Shown here: piece by piece, positions 19,356 through 28,427 of the stretch | How the letters are laid out: each line of letters opens with the position of its first letter | Numbering within the stretch: the stretch's first letter is position 1 | Program-made: the position numbers and the translations under genes | The notes under the pieces: model-generated | Told to the model about the DNA's origin: nothing | The model's input: only the letters and a program-made list of their open reading frames with translations | Database searches by the model: none | Source: Mycolicibacterium frederiksbergense | GTDB taxonomy: Bacteria > Actinomycetota > Actinomycetes > Mycobacteriales > Mycobacteriaceae | Direction: 5' to 3' | Assembly: GCF_029893345.1 (NCBI RefSeq) | Contig: NZ_JARXVE010000006.1 | Location: forward strand, 333,038 to 397,037 | Length of the DNA stretch: 64,000 nucleotides

Positions 19356-20157
19356 TTCTGAAAGCGCCGTCACTGGCGACTCGTTGGCCACGGCGCTCTC
19401 GCGCCGCGACGGGAGCGAACTGTCGGCATTGCGTGAGTGCAGCGCATTCCTGACCGTGGACGTCCGATGGATGAAAAGCGAGCGGTGTGACCTCGATGGC
19501 GAGGTACGGAAACAATGGCAGGTTCGAAAGTATCTGGTGCAGTTGACCGTTGGATGCAGTATCGAAGATCGAGAAGTTCGCAGTGGCGCGCTTAGCGCGC
19601 CTGGGTCTGATCGACGAGATCGCAACTGCAGCCGAGCTTGCACACCGCACGGCCGGCTTACCTCACCTGGTCTCCACCCGTTCGGCCGTATCGGTCTCCG
19701 CCGCAACGGAAATGATCGACGCAGCCGTGAGGGCCGCTCACCTGTGCCGACGGACGAATCCGAACACGATGACCGGTTTGGCTACGATCCGAGACGTTCC
19801 CGGCGGCCTCGTCTGACTTAGATCGCAGGCGGAAACGACGTCGCCGATCCCCGTCTGCGATAGTCGAATGTCCGCCGGTTGATCGGGGCCGATTCGACTA
19901 CCCTGCAAGGCTTTCAGTGGTGCTGCACCGAACTGCTGAGCACCGCGCCTACGGGTCGTAGCGAGGGCGCCGGCGCGGTGCCTCACAGGCGCATTCGACT
20001 GGGCCACTGAAGGAAATGACTTGATTCAGAGCGCAAGGGTTTGTCCGTGGGTGACGACCTTCGGCTGAGTTAGCACTTCTCGACCGAAGACCGTATGCAG
20101 TGACGGCTGGGTGTGGTCCACTCGTGCGGACTCATCCGAGAGTTGTTGGCAGAGAGA
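19356..20157. other. 800-base gap without a recognised gene
   Basis: The only notable open frame is 19550-19816 (+, 88 codons), which has a short alanine/arginine-rich product, no recognisable domain and no clear ribosome site. Base composition is less G+C-skewed than in the flanking genes. The interval must include the promoter of the permease gene. I see no RNA gene or insertion sequence. Confidence 0.4.
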
Positions 20158-21669
20158 ATGGAAACGCTATTGTCTGAAGCGCCGAAGGACGCGCTGGCCC
20201 GAAATCGGCTGGGGGTCGGTCCGATCGTCTTCCTCGTCCTGGCAGCGGTTGCGCCGGTGACGGTAGCCATCGTCATCATGCCGTTGGCCATCGGCAACGG
20301 CATCGGTGGCGGTACTCCTGTCGTGGTAGTCGTCGTCGCGCTCGCCCTGCTGCTGTTCGCCGTCGGATACGCACAGATGACGAAAGAGCTTGTGAACGCA
20401 GGCGGCTTCTATGCGATCGCGGTTAAAGGCCTCGGGCGTCCGGCGGGCTTGATCACGGGCATCATCGCGACTATCGGATATAACGGTTTCGTCGCCGGCG
20501 CGATAGGCGCGCTCGGCTTCTTCGCGGGTCAGGTGGCACTCCCGATGCTCTTCGGGTTCGAAGTCCACTGGTATCTCGCCGCCTCCGTGCTCTTCGTGGT
20601 CATCTTCCTCCTCGCGCGTTCCGGCATCCACGTCAGCGCCATCGTCCTGGGCGTCGCGCTGGTGCTGGAGGTTCTCCTGCTCCTCGGCTTCGGCATCGCT
20701 GTCCTTGTGCGGACCGGCTTCGACGTCGCCGCGATCACCCACTCGCTCAGCCCCGGCGTCGTTGCCGGAGGGTCGATCTGGATCGGCTTGTTGCTGGTCG
20801 CCACCGCCTTCATCGGGTTCGAGGCCACGGCCCTGTTCGGGGAAGAGGCGAAGGAGCCGCGCAAGACGATCCCGCGGGCGACCTACCTCGCGATCGTCCT
20901 GATCGGCATGGTGCACGCATTTGGCTCCTGGGCGATCGTGAGCGCCATCGGCGTGAAGGACGCTCGTGAGGTGGCGCTCGCGCATCTCGCCAACGGCGAC
21001 CTCACGCTGGACCTGGTGAAGCAGTACCTCGGCCCGGCGATGGGCACCACCGCGCTGGTCCTGCTCATCGTCAGCCTCTTCGCGGCGCAGCTGACGTTCC
21101 ACAACTCAGCCGCGCGGTACATGTTCGCCCTCGGTCGCGCTGGTGTGCTTCCGACCTGGCTGTCGCGGACTGCAGCCAATGGGACCCCGCAGCGGGCCCT
21201 CGCGGTGAACCTCGTCTTTGGCTTGCTGATTGCCGGCGTGTTTGCAGTCGCCACGGAGACCGACCCGGAGGGAAATCCGCTGCCCCCGTTGGTGACGCTG
21301 ATGCCCGTAGGCGTAGGGTTCGGCACGCTCGCGATCATGATCGTGCAGGCGATCGCAGCCCTGTCGATCGTCGTGTACTTCCGCCGCCGACGGGATCCGC
21401 GCTGGTGGGCGACCGCCGTCGCCCCGGGCATAGGCTTCCTCGCGCTGCTGCTTTTCAGCGTGATGGCGCTGGTGAACTTCCCGCTCGTCGCGGGCTCGGA
21501 AGCGTCCTACGTGGTAGTCCTCCCGTGGATTCTGGTGGCGGCGGTCGTGGGTGGCCTGATCTACGCCGCCTACCTCAGAGCGCGTAGGCCCCAGGTGTAC
21601 GAAGGGCTTTCCCGCGATCTCGAGAGCTTCGACGAGCTCTCCGAAGACTCCACAATGTTCATCGAATGA
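20158..21669 (+). CDS. APC-superfamily amino acid/amine permease
   Basis: About 503 residues with roughly 12 hydrophobic segments, so an inner-membrane transporter. The N-terminal LGVGPIVFLVLAAVAPVTV, a glycine-rich helix 1 (GNGIGGGTP) and the helix 6-7 region FEATALFGEEAKEPRKTIPRA are standard for APC-family amino acid permeases. ATG 20158 is preferred; a GTG 45 bases upstream would add an unlikely hydrophilic extension. The gene overlaps or abuts the downstream SDR by ATGA. It follows the kinase/phospho-lyase pair, so the substrate may be a hydroxylated amine or amino acid. Confidence 0.88.
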   Translation: METLLSEAPKDALARNRLGVGPIVFLVLAAVAPVTVAIVIMPLAIGNGIGGGTPVVVVVVALALLLFAVGYAQMTKELVNAGGFYAIAVKGLGRPAGLITGIIATIGYNGFVAGAIGALGFFAGQVALPMLFGFEVHWYLAASVLFVVIFLLARSGIHVSAIVLGVALVLEVLLLLGFGIAVLVRTGFDVAAITHSLSPGVVAGGSIWIGLLLVATAFIGFEATALFGEEAKEPRKTIPRATYLAIVLIGMVHAFGSWAIVSAIGVKDAREVALAHLANGDLTLDLVKQYLGPAMGTTALVLLIVSLFAAQLTFHNSAARYMFALGRAGVLPTWLSRTAANGTPQRALAVNLVFGLLIAGVFAVATETDPEGNPLPPLVTLMPVGVGFGTLAIMIVQAIAALSIVVYFRRRRDPRWWATAVAPGIGFLALLLFSVMALVNFPLVAGSEASYVVVLPWILVAAVVGGLIYAAYLRARRPQVYEGLSRDLESFDELSEDSTMFIE

Positions 21670-21680
21670 AAAGGGTCAAG

Positions 21681-22484
21681 ATGTCGCAAAACACCTCTGT
21701 CTCAGCGGGCTCTGCAGCTCTCCGCCTGCCTTCCCGCGTGCTCATCACCGGCGGGTCGACCGGTATAGGGTTCGCGTGCGCGCAGTTGTTCCGTCGCGCA
21801 GGCGCCAGCGTCGGTCTGATCGGCCGCTCCGAACCGGGCCTCGAACGGGCGGCGGCCGCGTTGCGTCAGGACGACGGCGGCACGACGGGCGCCATCGCGA
21901 CCGCGTCCGCGAGCGTGTCCGACGAGCAGGCGATCTCCTCCGCGGTGGACCGGATCGCCGAGGCGATCGGGGGCCTCGATGCGGTTGTCCTGTCTGCGGG
22001 TGTGGATGGTGAGCTGGGCTCGCTGGTCCCGGAGGTCACCGCCGACAGTTTCCGCGAAGTGCTGGAGACCAACGTTCTGGGCGCCTTCCTGACGGTCCGG
22101 AGCGCTTTGCCTCACCTACGCCGCTCCGTCGACGCCACGGTCACGATCATCGGCTCCGACTCGGGATTCGTCGCAGTTCCCGGCATGCTCGCCTACAACG
22201 CCTCGAAGGGGGCGATCGTCCAGCTCACCCGTGCGCTGGCGGTCGAGCTCTACGAGACCGACGGTATCCGCGTGAACAGCGTGGCCCCATCGGTCGTCGA
22301 CACGCCGATGGCCCGCCGCGGCCTCGGCGACGAAGTGATGGACGCACCTCCGTTCCCGATCCAGTCCGCAGAGGACGTCGCCTGGTCGGTCGCCTATCTC
22401 AGCAGCGGGCAGGCACGGGCCGTCAACGGCGCGACCCTACTATCCGACTTCGGATACACAGGCCGCTCATCGTTTCCGGCCTAA
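21681..22484 (+). CDS. short-chain dehydrogenase/reductase
   Basis: A classical SDR of about 267 residues: TGGSTGIGFA cofactor motif, LSAG in place of NNAG, the Ser of IIGSDSG and a YNASK active site. ATG 21681 has AAAGGG six bases upstream; ATG 21666 overlapping the permease stop is an alternative adding five residues. It is co-directional and tightly linked with the permease and probably oxidises or reduces an alcohol or ketone intermediate. A strong hairpin follows and likely ends the transcript. Confidence 0.85.
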   Translation: MSQNTSVSAGSAALRLPSRVLITGGSTGIGFACAQLFRRAGASVGLIGRSEPGLERAAAALRQDDGGTTGAIATASASVSDEQAISSAVDRIAEAIGGLDAVVLSAGVDGELGSLVPEVTADSFREVLETNVLGAFLTVRSALPHLRRSVDATVTIIGSDSGFVAVPGMLAYNASKGAIVQLTRALAVELYETDGIRVNSVAPSVVDTPMARRGLGDEVMDAPPFPIQSAEDVAWSVAYLSSGQARAVNGATLLSDFGYTGRSSFPA

Positions 22485-22510
22485 TGCTGAAGGCGTTCTC
22501 AACGCCGTTC

Positions 22511-22557
22511 CGCACCACCCCTAACCCCCGCGATCCGCGGGGGTTAGGGGTGGTGCG
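22511..22557. terminator. perfect 22-bp hairpin between SDR and TetR genes
   Basis: Bases 22511-22532 pair perfectly with 22536-22557 around a three-base loop (ATC), with no mismatch over 22 base pairs, mostly G-C. There is no T-tract on either side, which is usual for mycobacterial intrinsic terminators. Its position just after the SDR stop fits transcription termination; the symmetry means it could act in both directions. Confidence 0.75.
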
Positions 22558-22619
22558 AGGCGCCGAAGTCAGCACCGCGGATGTGTTTGACTTGAGCGCA
22601 ACCATCTGAACCGCACGAC

Positions 22620-23234
22620 GTGAGGGCTGATTTGTCAGAGAGACCGCATGGACTGCGTGAGCGCAATCGCATCCGCACCCGTGAGGACATTCTTATCGCG
22701 ATCTCGCTGCTTCTCGGCGAGCGGGCGTACGACGGCATCTCGATCGACGACATCGCACAGCGGGCTGGTGTCGCTCGCGGCACCCTCTATGCCTACTTCC
22801 CAGAGGGGCGCGATCAGATGGTGCGCGAGGCCTATCTCCGCGTGGCGGAGACGGTCATCGCGGAGGGCTCGGCACGTCATGAGCGGGAAGCGGGCCTCGC
22901 CGAACGCGTCGTCGGCTTTGCGACCGCGCTCGTCGACGCCGCCACCACACCGGAAGGCCGGTTCTACGGCCTGATGGGTCCCGACATCATGAGCGCGATC
23001 GCGAGCGTCACAGGTACGTCTTCCCGAACGTTCCAGCAGGTGCTGACCACGGATCTGCGTGATGCGGCCGAGCGAGGCGCCCTTCCCGAGGACTCCCCGG
23101 TCGAGGAGATCGCCGTCGCCCTCTCGGGGGCGGTGCGCGAGATCGGCGGTGTCGCGGCGCGCGATCCTGAGCGCGTGCCGCGGCTTTTGCTCGCCTTGCG
23201 CATCATCTGCGATGCGCTGCTCGGCTCCGCCTAA
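22620..23234 (+). CDS. TetR-family transcriptional regulator
   Basis: A 204-residue regulator with an N-terminal TetR HTH: ISLLLGERAYDGISIDDIA then QRAGVARGTLYAYFP, followed by a helical ligand domain. The GTG at 22620 gives a ten-residue basic N-terminal arm before the HTH. The ribosome site is weak. It probably controls the permease/SDR genes behind it or the AraC gene ahead. The inducer is unknown. DNA between this gene and the AraC gene shows no clear gene. Confidence 0.88.
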   Translation: MRADLSERPHGLRERNRIRTREDILIAISLLLGERAYDGISIDDIAQRAGVARGTLYAYFPEGRDQMVREAYLRVAETVIAEGSARHEREAGLAERVVGFATALVDAATTPEGRFYGLMGPDIMSAIASVTGTSSRTFQQVLTTDLRDAAERGALPEDSPVEEIAVALSGAVREIGGVAARDPERVPRLLLALRIICDALLGSA

Positions 23235-24007
23235 TGGGGCTGGAGCAGCGTGGCGCTGACCGATTTGCGATCTGTTGGTCGCCAGACGCTGATCACTGTG
23301 CCGCTGGCCGTTAAGCGCTTGTTGCGCCTAGACACCCAACTTTCGGCCAATCTGGCGCGCACCTATTAGAGCTTGACCTCGGCGTGGGCCGCGCCAGCCA
23401 ACGTGCTGTGTGAGTATCGCCTGGGCGCCTTGAAGTTTGAGTCGGATCTCGGCCGTGGGCGACGAGCCCCCCATCGAATCGACGTGCTCGACGCCTCCAA
23501 CGTTCTCGCGCTGGCTATCGCGCACGGAATATTTAGTTCTCACAGGCCACGGCGATCGAAGGCGGCACGGTGTCGGGTCGTATCCGGACTCGCGCAGACC
23601 GAATCGGACGAGCCGAGGTAGCCGTCTGCCTTGAGCAGCGGAATCGCCTTTCAGGGAGCGTGACAGACGGCGTCCTTCCCCGATTGTGCTGGTTGGAGAG
23701 GTCCGCGCAGCCGTCTAACCCGAAATGTGAACTGATTGCTCGAATTTTGGACTTGCTATACATTTATCCACATTCGGGCCATTGCGGGAGGAGGTGCCGT
23801 GTCATACCGCTCCCTGCAGAGCCTTTCCCTGATCCTGGAGCGAATTTGCACCCTGGGCAGGGATTCCCGCGGTTTTGTGACACACCGTTCGAACTCGTCA
23901 GCGGCAAGGGCGGAAGGCTTCGCTCTGCCTCCAATACCCGGTACCTCGATGCGCACGACCACCCGCACATAGACGGATACGCCGAACCATCACTGCAGGA
24001 GATGCGA
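23235..24007. other. 770-base gap, mostly featureless, possible AraC promoter
   Basis: No protein family could be recognised in any frame. An open frame in phase with the AraC gene begins at 23570 but its product is unlike any AraC extension. Around 23736-23762 a TTGCTC and a TATACA hexamer are spaced 15 bases apart in a locally A+T-rich patch, a possible promoter. The low coding quality and patchy composition suggest decayed DNA. Confidence 0.4.
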
Positions 24008-24976
24008 ATGCAGATCGAACGCGACATGCCGACAACGATGCTCCGCACCCGTGACCCGGTGACCTTCCAGGACGCGGTGGGGTCGTCCTTCGTGCCGCTG
24101 CAGTTCGAAGTGCCCGACGACACCCACTTCACTGGTTCGATCGCGACCGCATGTGCTGACGGCGTGATGTTTGCCGAGATCACCGCCTCCTCGGGGCACG
24201 TGGAGCGCACACTTGAGGCGATCGCACGTGGGGGGAGCGGGTATTACAAGCTGAGCTTGCTGCTCTCCGGTTCCGGTCTGCTGGTCCAAAACGGCCGCAG
24301 TGCCGTGATGAGCCCGGGGGAACTGTTGTTCTACGAGACCTCAAGCCCGTATTCGCTGGGCTTTGATGGACAGTTTCGGAACCTCGTCATGATGTTCCCT
24401 AAGGACCGACTGGAACTCCCCAGCACGCTCGTCGACACGCTCACCGCGGTACCGCTCGACGAGCAGCATCCGCTCGTCGGCGTCGTCTCATCGTTTCTCG
24501 CTCAGTCCTCGCCGCACCTGGCGAAGCTGTCAGACCGCGCCGCCGCGCGCCTGGCGAACGCCACCGTTGATCTCGTCACGGTGATGCTCGCGGCCGTCCT
24601 CGACCTCGAGACAGAGCCGCGCCGCTCCCATACAACCCTGCTCCAGCGGATACAGGGGTACATCGTGGAGAACCTTGGCTCGCGAGATCTCACACCGAAC
24701 AGCATTGCCGAGGCGCACTACGTCTCGGTACGGCGTTTGCACTCGCTTTTCGAAAAAGATGGCAGCACAGTCGGCACGTGGATTAGGACGCGGAGGCTGG
24801 AACGTTGCCGGGAGGACCTGCTCAATCCCGTTCTCTCGCACCGAGGTATCGCCGAGATCGCCGCGAGTTGGGGCTTTCCCGACGCCGCGCATTTCAGCCG
24901 CGCCTTCCGAGTCCTTTATGGGCTCTCCCCAAGCGAGTTGCGCCGTTCGGGGGGCTGCCATGACCGGTTGGCTTGA
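24008..24976 (+). CDS. AraC-family regulator with AraC-binding-like N-terminal domain
   Basis: About 322 residues. The N-terminal 180 resemble the AraC-binding-like domain (SFVPLQFEV...GSGYYKLSLLLSGSGLLVQNGR...YETSSPYSLGF). The C terminus is a double HTH: DLTPNSIAEAHYVSVRRLHSLF and IAEIAASWGFPDAAHFSRAFR with the family ending YGLSPSELRR. ATG 24008 is chosen since GCAGGAG lies six bases upstream. Regulators of this type typically activate nearby catabolic operons; the target here may be the 17-22 kb cluster. Confidence 0.88.
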   Translation: MQIERDMPTTMLRTRDPVTFQDAVGSSFVPLQFEVPDDTHFTGSIATACADGVMFAEITASSGHVERTLEAIARGGSGYYKLSLLLSGSGLLVQNGRSAVMSPGELLFYETSSPYSLGFDGQFRNLVMMFPKDRLELPSTLVDTLTAVPLDEQHPLVGVVSSFLAQSSPHLAKLSDRAAARLANATVDLVTVMLAAVLDLETEPRRSHTTLLQRIQGYIVENLGSRDLTPNSIAEAHYVSVRRLHSLFEKDGSTVGTWIRTRRLERCREDLLNPVLSHRGIAEIAASWGFPDAAHFSRAFRVLYGLSPSELRRSGGCHDRLA

Positions 24977-25030
24977 CGAAATCGTAGACAGTCTTGGCGG
25001 ATTGGCTGAAAGCTGTCTCGGAGCAGGTGG

Positions 25031-25717
25031 TCACGAAGCCCCGGATGCGGGCAGCTCGGCGAGCACATCGACCCGGGTCGGGTCGAAGCTGAGGAACCCC
25101 TGGATGGGTAGGGACTCCGGCGGGGTGTCGGGGTAGCTCCACGCCACATCGGCGATCACGGTGTCGCCGACAACCGCCGACCAGTAGCTGGCGGTGCCCT
25201 TGTAGTTGCAGTACGACGTGGTCGGGCTGGGCTGCAGCAGGTCGGTGCGGACCAGTGCCGGGGCCACGTAGAGCCGCGGCTCCAGTGCCGTCTCGAACAC
25301 GATCACGGTCTCGTCGGTGTCGACCAGCACGGTGTCGGCGGCGCTCACCCGCAGGCCGCGGCGGGTCGGCCGGCAGTCGACGCGGTGATAGGGGTTGGGC
25401 GGGTAGTGCCCTAGCCTGCGGCCCTCTTCGAACCACGCGTCGACCGCGTCCCACGGCACCGCGACATATCCCGGTGCCTCGGCTACCGGCTGATGCGGCA
25501 GGTCGCCGACCTCGTCGCGCGGAAAGGCGTAACTCAACGGGTGGCCGGCGCGGTGCACCATCAGGGCGTGTTCGGTGTCCAATCGGGCGTGTCCGCCCAC
25601 GAAGGCCTGGATGCGGCGCGGGTGTGGCTCGATGTAGACCGGGGTATCGGCGAGCGGGGGAGTGAACCAACCGGCGGGCTGGGTACTCAACGGACCCCGC
25701 CCCGCGACGAGACTCAT
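25031..25717 (-). CDS. DUF427-family protein (two copies of the domain)
   Basis: A 228-residue protein with two DUF427 modules, each containing the Y-x-P/Y-x-x-V(D/N)CRP- or YCNYKG-type core: the first around PYHRVDCRPTRRG and the second around TTSYCNYKGTASYW and VIADVAWSYPDTP. The biochemical role of DUF427 is not established. The ATG at 25717 has GGAGG seven bases upstream; open frame before it is non-coding. It is divergent from the gene at 25926, with a 208-base gap that should hold both promoters. Confidence 0.85.
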   Translation of the reverse strand: MSLVAGRGPLSTQPAGWFTPPLADTPVYIEPHPRRIQAFVGGHARLDTEHALMVHRAGHPLSYAFPRDEVGDLPHQPVAEAPGYVAVPWDAVDAWFEEGRRLGHYPPNPYHRVDCRPTRRGLRVSAADTVLVDTDETVIVFETALEPRLYVAPALVRTDLLQPSPTTSYCNYKGTASYWSAVVGDTVIADVAWSYPDTPPESLPIQGFLSFDPTRVDVLAELPASGAS

Positions 25718-25925
25718 TGTGGCACCTCCATTTTGGCTGAACAGCTGAACGTCGGCGGTTTTGCCGGCCACTCGGGCCGGCAACCCGCGCGAGCGATCGG
25801 GCGTCAAGATAGAAGCTTTACAGAGTCTCTGGATAATGTCACGCTGTTGGGTGAGGTGTGGCACACCGCGGAATCCACTCGAGACGTGCCGGGCGATCAG
25901 CCCACTGACCCGGATTGGATGGCCT

Positions 25926-26501
25926 ATGTCCCCACAGACATCGCCAGGCGCAGTCCCGTTCACCAGGACGCGGGTGCGTCCCGACAAGACCCTGCAGTAC
26001 GAGCTGAACGTGGTGGCAACCAGCGTCGCCGACGTGGTGTCGGGTATCGGCGGATGGTTGTTCGACCGGGGCATGGCCGGCTGGCGGGTCAATGTGGCCG
26101 CCGGTCGAAGCGAGCACGACGAACGTGCGCTGCGCATCCTCGGCATGAAGGCCGTCGACCTGAGCGGGCTGTGGCGCTCGGTGGGGACGGAAACGGGCCG
26201 CATCGCGATGATGGTGATCGCCACCGATCGCATCGATTCCGGCGACGAGGTGCAGCTGCACCGGCTCACCGCGCTGGGCGACTCCGGCCAAGTAACCTTC
26301 TTCGGGTCGCAGTGTCCCGCTGTTCTCAGCGGCAAGGTTCACCCGGTGCAGTATCGGATGAGCGCGGCGGCGCGGGCTTTCAAGGCGCAGGCCCTGGCCG
26401 TGGCCGGCGGGTGCCCGGAATCGGTCGGGGCGGTGGAAACCATGTTCGGCTACGCGCGGGCCACCGGCCCGGTCGGCGCCGATCTGGTACCGGTGTGTTG
26501 A
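25926..26501 (+). CDS. conserved protein of unknown function
   Basis: A 191-residue soluble protein with no recognised family, containing DVVSGIGGWLFDRGMAGW and several Met-Val strands (MMVIATDRIDSGDEV). The ATG at 25926 is the first plausible start; translation upstream looks random. Its TGA shares a base with the ATG of the TesB-like gene (TGATG), so the two are translationally coupled and may act together. Codon use matches the neighbours, so it is likely a real gene. Confidence 0.7.
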   Translation: MSPQTSPGAVPFTRTRVRPDKTLQYELNVVATSVADVVSGIGGWLFDRGMAGWRVNVAAGRSEHDERALRILGMKAVDLSGLWRSVGTETGRIAMMVIATDRIDSGDEVQLHRLTALGDSGQVTFFGSQCPAVLSGKVHPVQYRMSAAARAFKAQALAVAGGCPESVGAVETMFGYARATGPVGADLVPVC

Positions 26502-27310
26502 TGCCCGGGGCGGCGTCGGTTGCCGAGTTGCTCGCGGTATTCGACGTCACGCCCGCGGGACCGGACCGGTCCGTCGGTGTGACCGGCCCGGCCGGAACTG
26601 ACGGGCGGCAGGTGGCCAAGGGGGCGCAAGCGCTGGGGCAGGCGATCGTCGCAACTGCAAAACGGCTCCCGGACAAGGTCATTCGTTCGGCACACGGAGT
26701 TTTCACCAGGCCGGTCGCGGTCGACTTCACTGTCGAGTTATCGGTCAACGTGGTGCACGAGGGCCGCTCGACGGCGACGGCAGTGGTGACCGTGAGTCAG
26801 GACTGCCGGCTGTGTGCGACGGTGACGGTGCTGACCGATCTCCCGTCGGTCGATGTGATCCGCCACCACGCGCTGCGGCCCGACGTCGGCACGCCGGCCG
26901 ACGCCAAACCCGCCGGTCGGGCCATGGCCGGGCACGAGCTGCGCCTGGTCGATGTGATCGACGTGAACAGTCCCGACGAGGTCGGACCGCCCGAGCTCTA
27001 CGCCTGGTTGCGTTACGACCCGATACCCGAATGCGACGAGCTCGCCAAGGCCCTGCTGACATATTTCACTGGGCAACTCGGCATCTCGACGGCGCTGATG
27101 ACGACGTTCATCAGCTTCCACGAGGCTGTGCAGTGGGATGTCTGGCTGCTCTACAGCCATGAGAGCACGTCGGCCGGTCAGGGGATGTCGTACGTCCGCG
27201 GCCAAGTGCACACCGAGGACGGCGAGCTGTTGGCCTCATTTGCCCAGGAAGGGCTGATCGGGCCGATGCGACCGGCCGACACCGTCATCGACATGCCGGC
27301 CCGGTTGTAG
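26501..27310 (+). CDS. TesB-like acyl-CoA thioesterase II
   Basis: A 269-residue double-hotdog protein. The first hotdog has RSAHGVFTRPVAVDFTVE and the second FISFHEAVQWDVWLLYSHES followed by QGMSYVRGQVHTEDGELLASFAQEGL, the typical TesB ending with the catalytic-strand Gln. It hydrolyses acyl-CoA to free acid and CoA in the cytosol. The ATG overlaps the preceding stop. Natural substrates are probably medium or branched acyl-CoA. Confidence 0.88.
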   Translation: MPGAASVAELLAVFDVTPAGPDRSVGVTGPAGTDGRQVAKGAQALGQAIVATAKRLPDKVIRSAHGVFTRPVAVDFTVELSVNVVHEGRSTATAVVTVSQDCRLCATVTVLTDLPSVDVIRHHALRPDVGTPADAKPAGRAMAGHELRLVDVIDVNSPDEVGPPELYAWLRYDPIPECDELAKALLTYFTGQLGISTALMTTFISFHEAVQWDVWLLYSHESTSAGQGMSYVRGQVHTEDGELLASFAQEGLIGPMRPADTVIDMPARL

Positions 27311-27336
27311 GGCCGGGATGTACGCGGGACGCGGAG

Positions 27337-27591
27337 TTAGCGGCTCAAGCCGCGACGCTTCATCCACCAGTCGCGGGCCACGGCCAGCACGAGGAGCGCC
27401 GCGAAGACGATGAGGGTCCAGTCCTCGACGTGGCCGACGTGGTTGCCATGCATCATGATCAGCAGGAATGCCGCGGACAGCAGACCGCCGATGTGGATCA
27501 GCTTGATGTTCTCCTTGGACCAGCCCCAGGCTGCAGACGGCACGTCTTCGACGTCGACGCCGTTGTGTCGTTCCACCTCGGTGTTGGCCAC
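27337..27591 (-). CDS. DUF2631 membrane protein
   Basis: An 84-residue protein with a hydrophilic N terminus (VERHNGVDVEDVPSAAWGWS), two hydrophobic helices (about 30-47 and 57-71) and a basic WWMKRRGL tail. This pattern is the actinobacterial DUF2631 family; I recall the M. tuberculosis homologue as Rv2876, which lies near dxr. It is convergent with the TesB gene. Function unknown. If the Rv2876 match is right, the DNA from here to dxr is an insertion relative to M. tuberculosis. Confidence 0.82.
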   Translation of the reverse strand: MANTEVERHNGVDVEDVPSAAWGWSKENIKLIHIGGLLSAAFLLIMMHGNHVGHVEDWTLIVFAALLVLAVARDWWMKRRGLSR

Positions 27592-27754
27592 GGGTTACTC
27601 CTCAGGATCGGCCGGCTTCGGGCTAGCACTGCGGACATTCTGGCATACGACGCTGCGTCGTACGCGAGCGGCCGGAGTCATCGGTGCCGGCCCAGCATCA
27701 ATCATCACGTCGTCGCGTCCCGTCGTGCGGCGGGCGAACAGGGGAGGATCTGAG

Positions 27755-27906
27755 ATGCAATTCTGGAGCGGCACGGCCTTCATGGGCACCCGCGACGCCC
27801 TGGCGGTGGCACGGTTGCTCGACGAGGCCGGGTTTGACGGCATGGTGTGCTCGGACCACATGATCTATCCGCGCGAGCTGTCCTCGCCGTATCCGGACTC
27901 GTCCAC
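27755..27906 (+). pseudogene. F420/luciferase-type monooxygenase, 5' part (interrupted)
   Basis: The first 50 codons of a luciferase-like (LLM) oxidoreductase, beginning MQFWSGTAFMG and continuing FDGMVCSDHMIYPREL, with a GGGGAGGA ribosome site seven bases before the ATG. The frame is cut in PYPDSS by an IS200/IS605-type element. The rest of the gene is at 29982-30684. Read through, the frame stops shortly inside the element, so only a useless fragment is made while the element is present. Confidence 0.88.
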
Positions 27907-28013
27907 CGATGAGCCCCGAGGGGGCCGGTCGCTTTAGCGGCCGGGGGAATCGGGGCGTAGGCGAACAGCGTGGTCAGGCGAGTTTGTTGGTCCCGTGTCG
28001 TAACGTGCGGGTC

Positions 28014-28427
28014 ATGTCAGGTCAGCGGTTTCGTCGCACGCCGGGAGGCGTGTGCTCGCTGGGCCTGCATCTGGTGTGGTGCCCGAAGTATCGGCGGCGA
28101 GTGTTGGGCGGGCGGGTCGCCCGTCGCCTAGACGAATTGCTCGAGCAGATCGCCGACGAGCACGGTTGGCTGATCGTGGCTCACCAAGTGATGCCCGATC
28201 ACGTGCACCTGTTCGTGCGGGTCGGGCCGACCGACGCCCCAGCGGCGGTGGTACGCGCGTTCAAAGGGCGCACCGCGCGAGTGCTGCGCCAGGAGTTCCC
28301 GCACTTGCGGAATTTCGCGAAGGTGTTGTGGTCACCGGCCTACTTCGCAGCGTCGGTCGGCTACGTGTCGGAGACGACGGTGCGCCGCTACATCGAGCAC
28401 CAGTGGGATGCGGTGTTGGCGTCATGA
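28014..28427 (+). CDS. tnpA: IS200/IS605 Y1 transposase TnpA
   Basis: A 137-residue HUH single-strand transposase. The metal-binding HVH is at 63-65 (MPDHVHLFV) and the catalytic Tyr126 is in TTVRRYIEHQ. The length is normal. It cuts and joins single-stranded ends at the subterminal hairpins without making a target duplication. ATG 28014 matches the usual family start (MSGQRFRRTPG...CSLGLHLVWCPKY). It overlaps tnpB by ATGA. All catalytic residues are present, so it may be active. Confidence 0.93.
   Translation: MSGQRFRRTPGGVCSLGLHLVWCPKYRRRVLGGRVARRLDELLEQIADEHGWLIVAHQVMPDHVHLFVRVGPTDAPAAVVRAFKGRTARVLRQEFPHLRNFAKVLWSPAYFAASVGYVSETTVRRYIEHQWDAVLAS

Noticed and set aside
19550..19816. 88-codon open frame after the APH-fold kinase gene
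   Set aside because: No ribosome site, no recognisable family and composition unlike the flanking genes, so it is described only as part of the gap.
25493..26500. Extended version of the TesB gene upstream of 26501
   Set aside because: It runs through the intergenic and unknown-gene region in another phase; the TGATG overlap at 26501 gives a normal TesB length.
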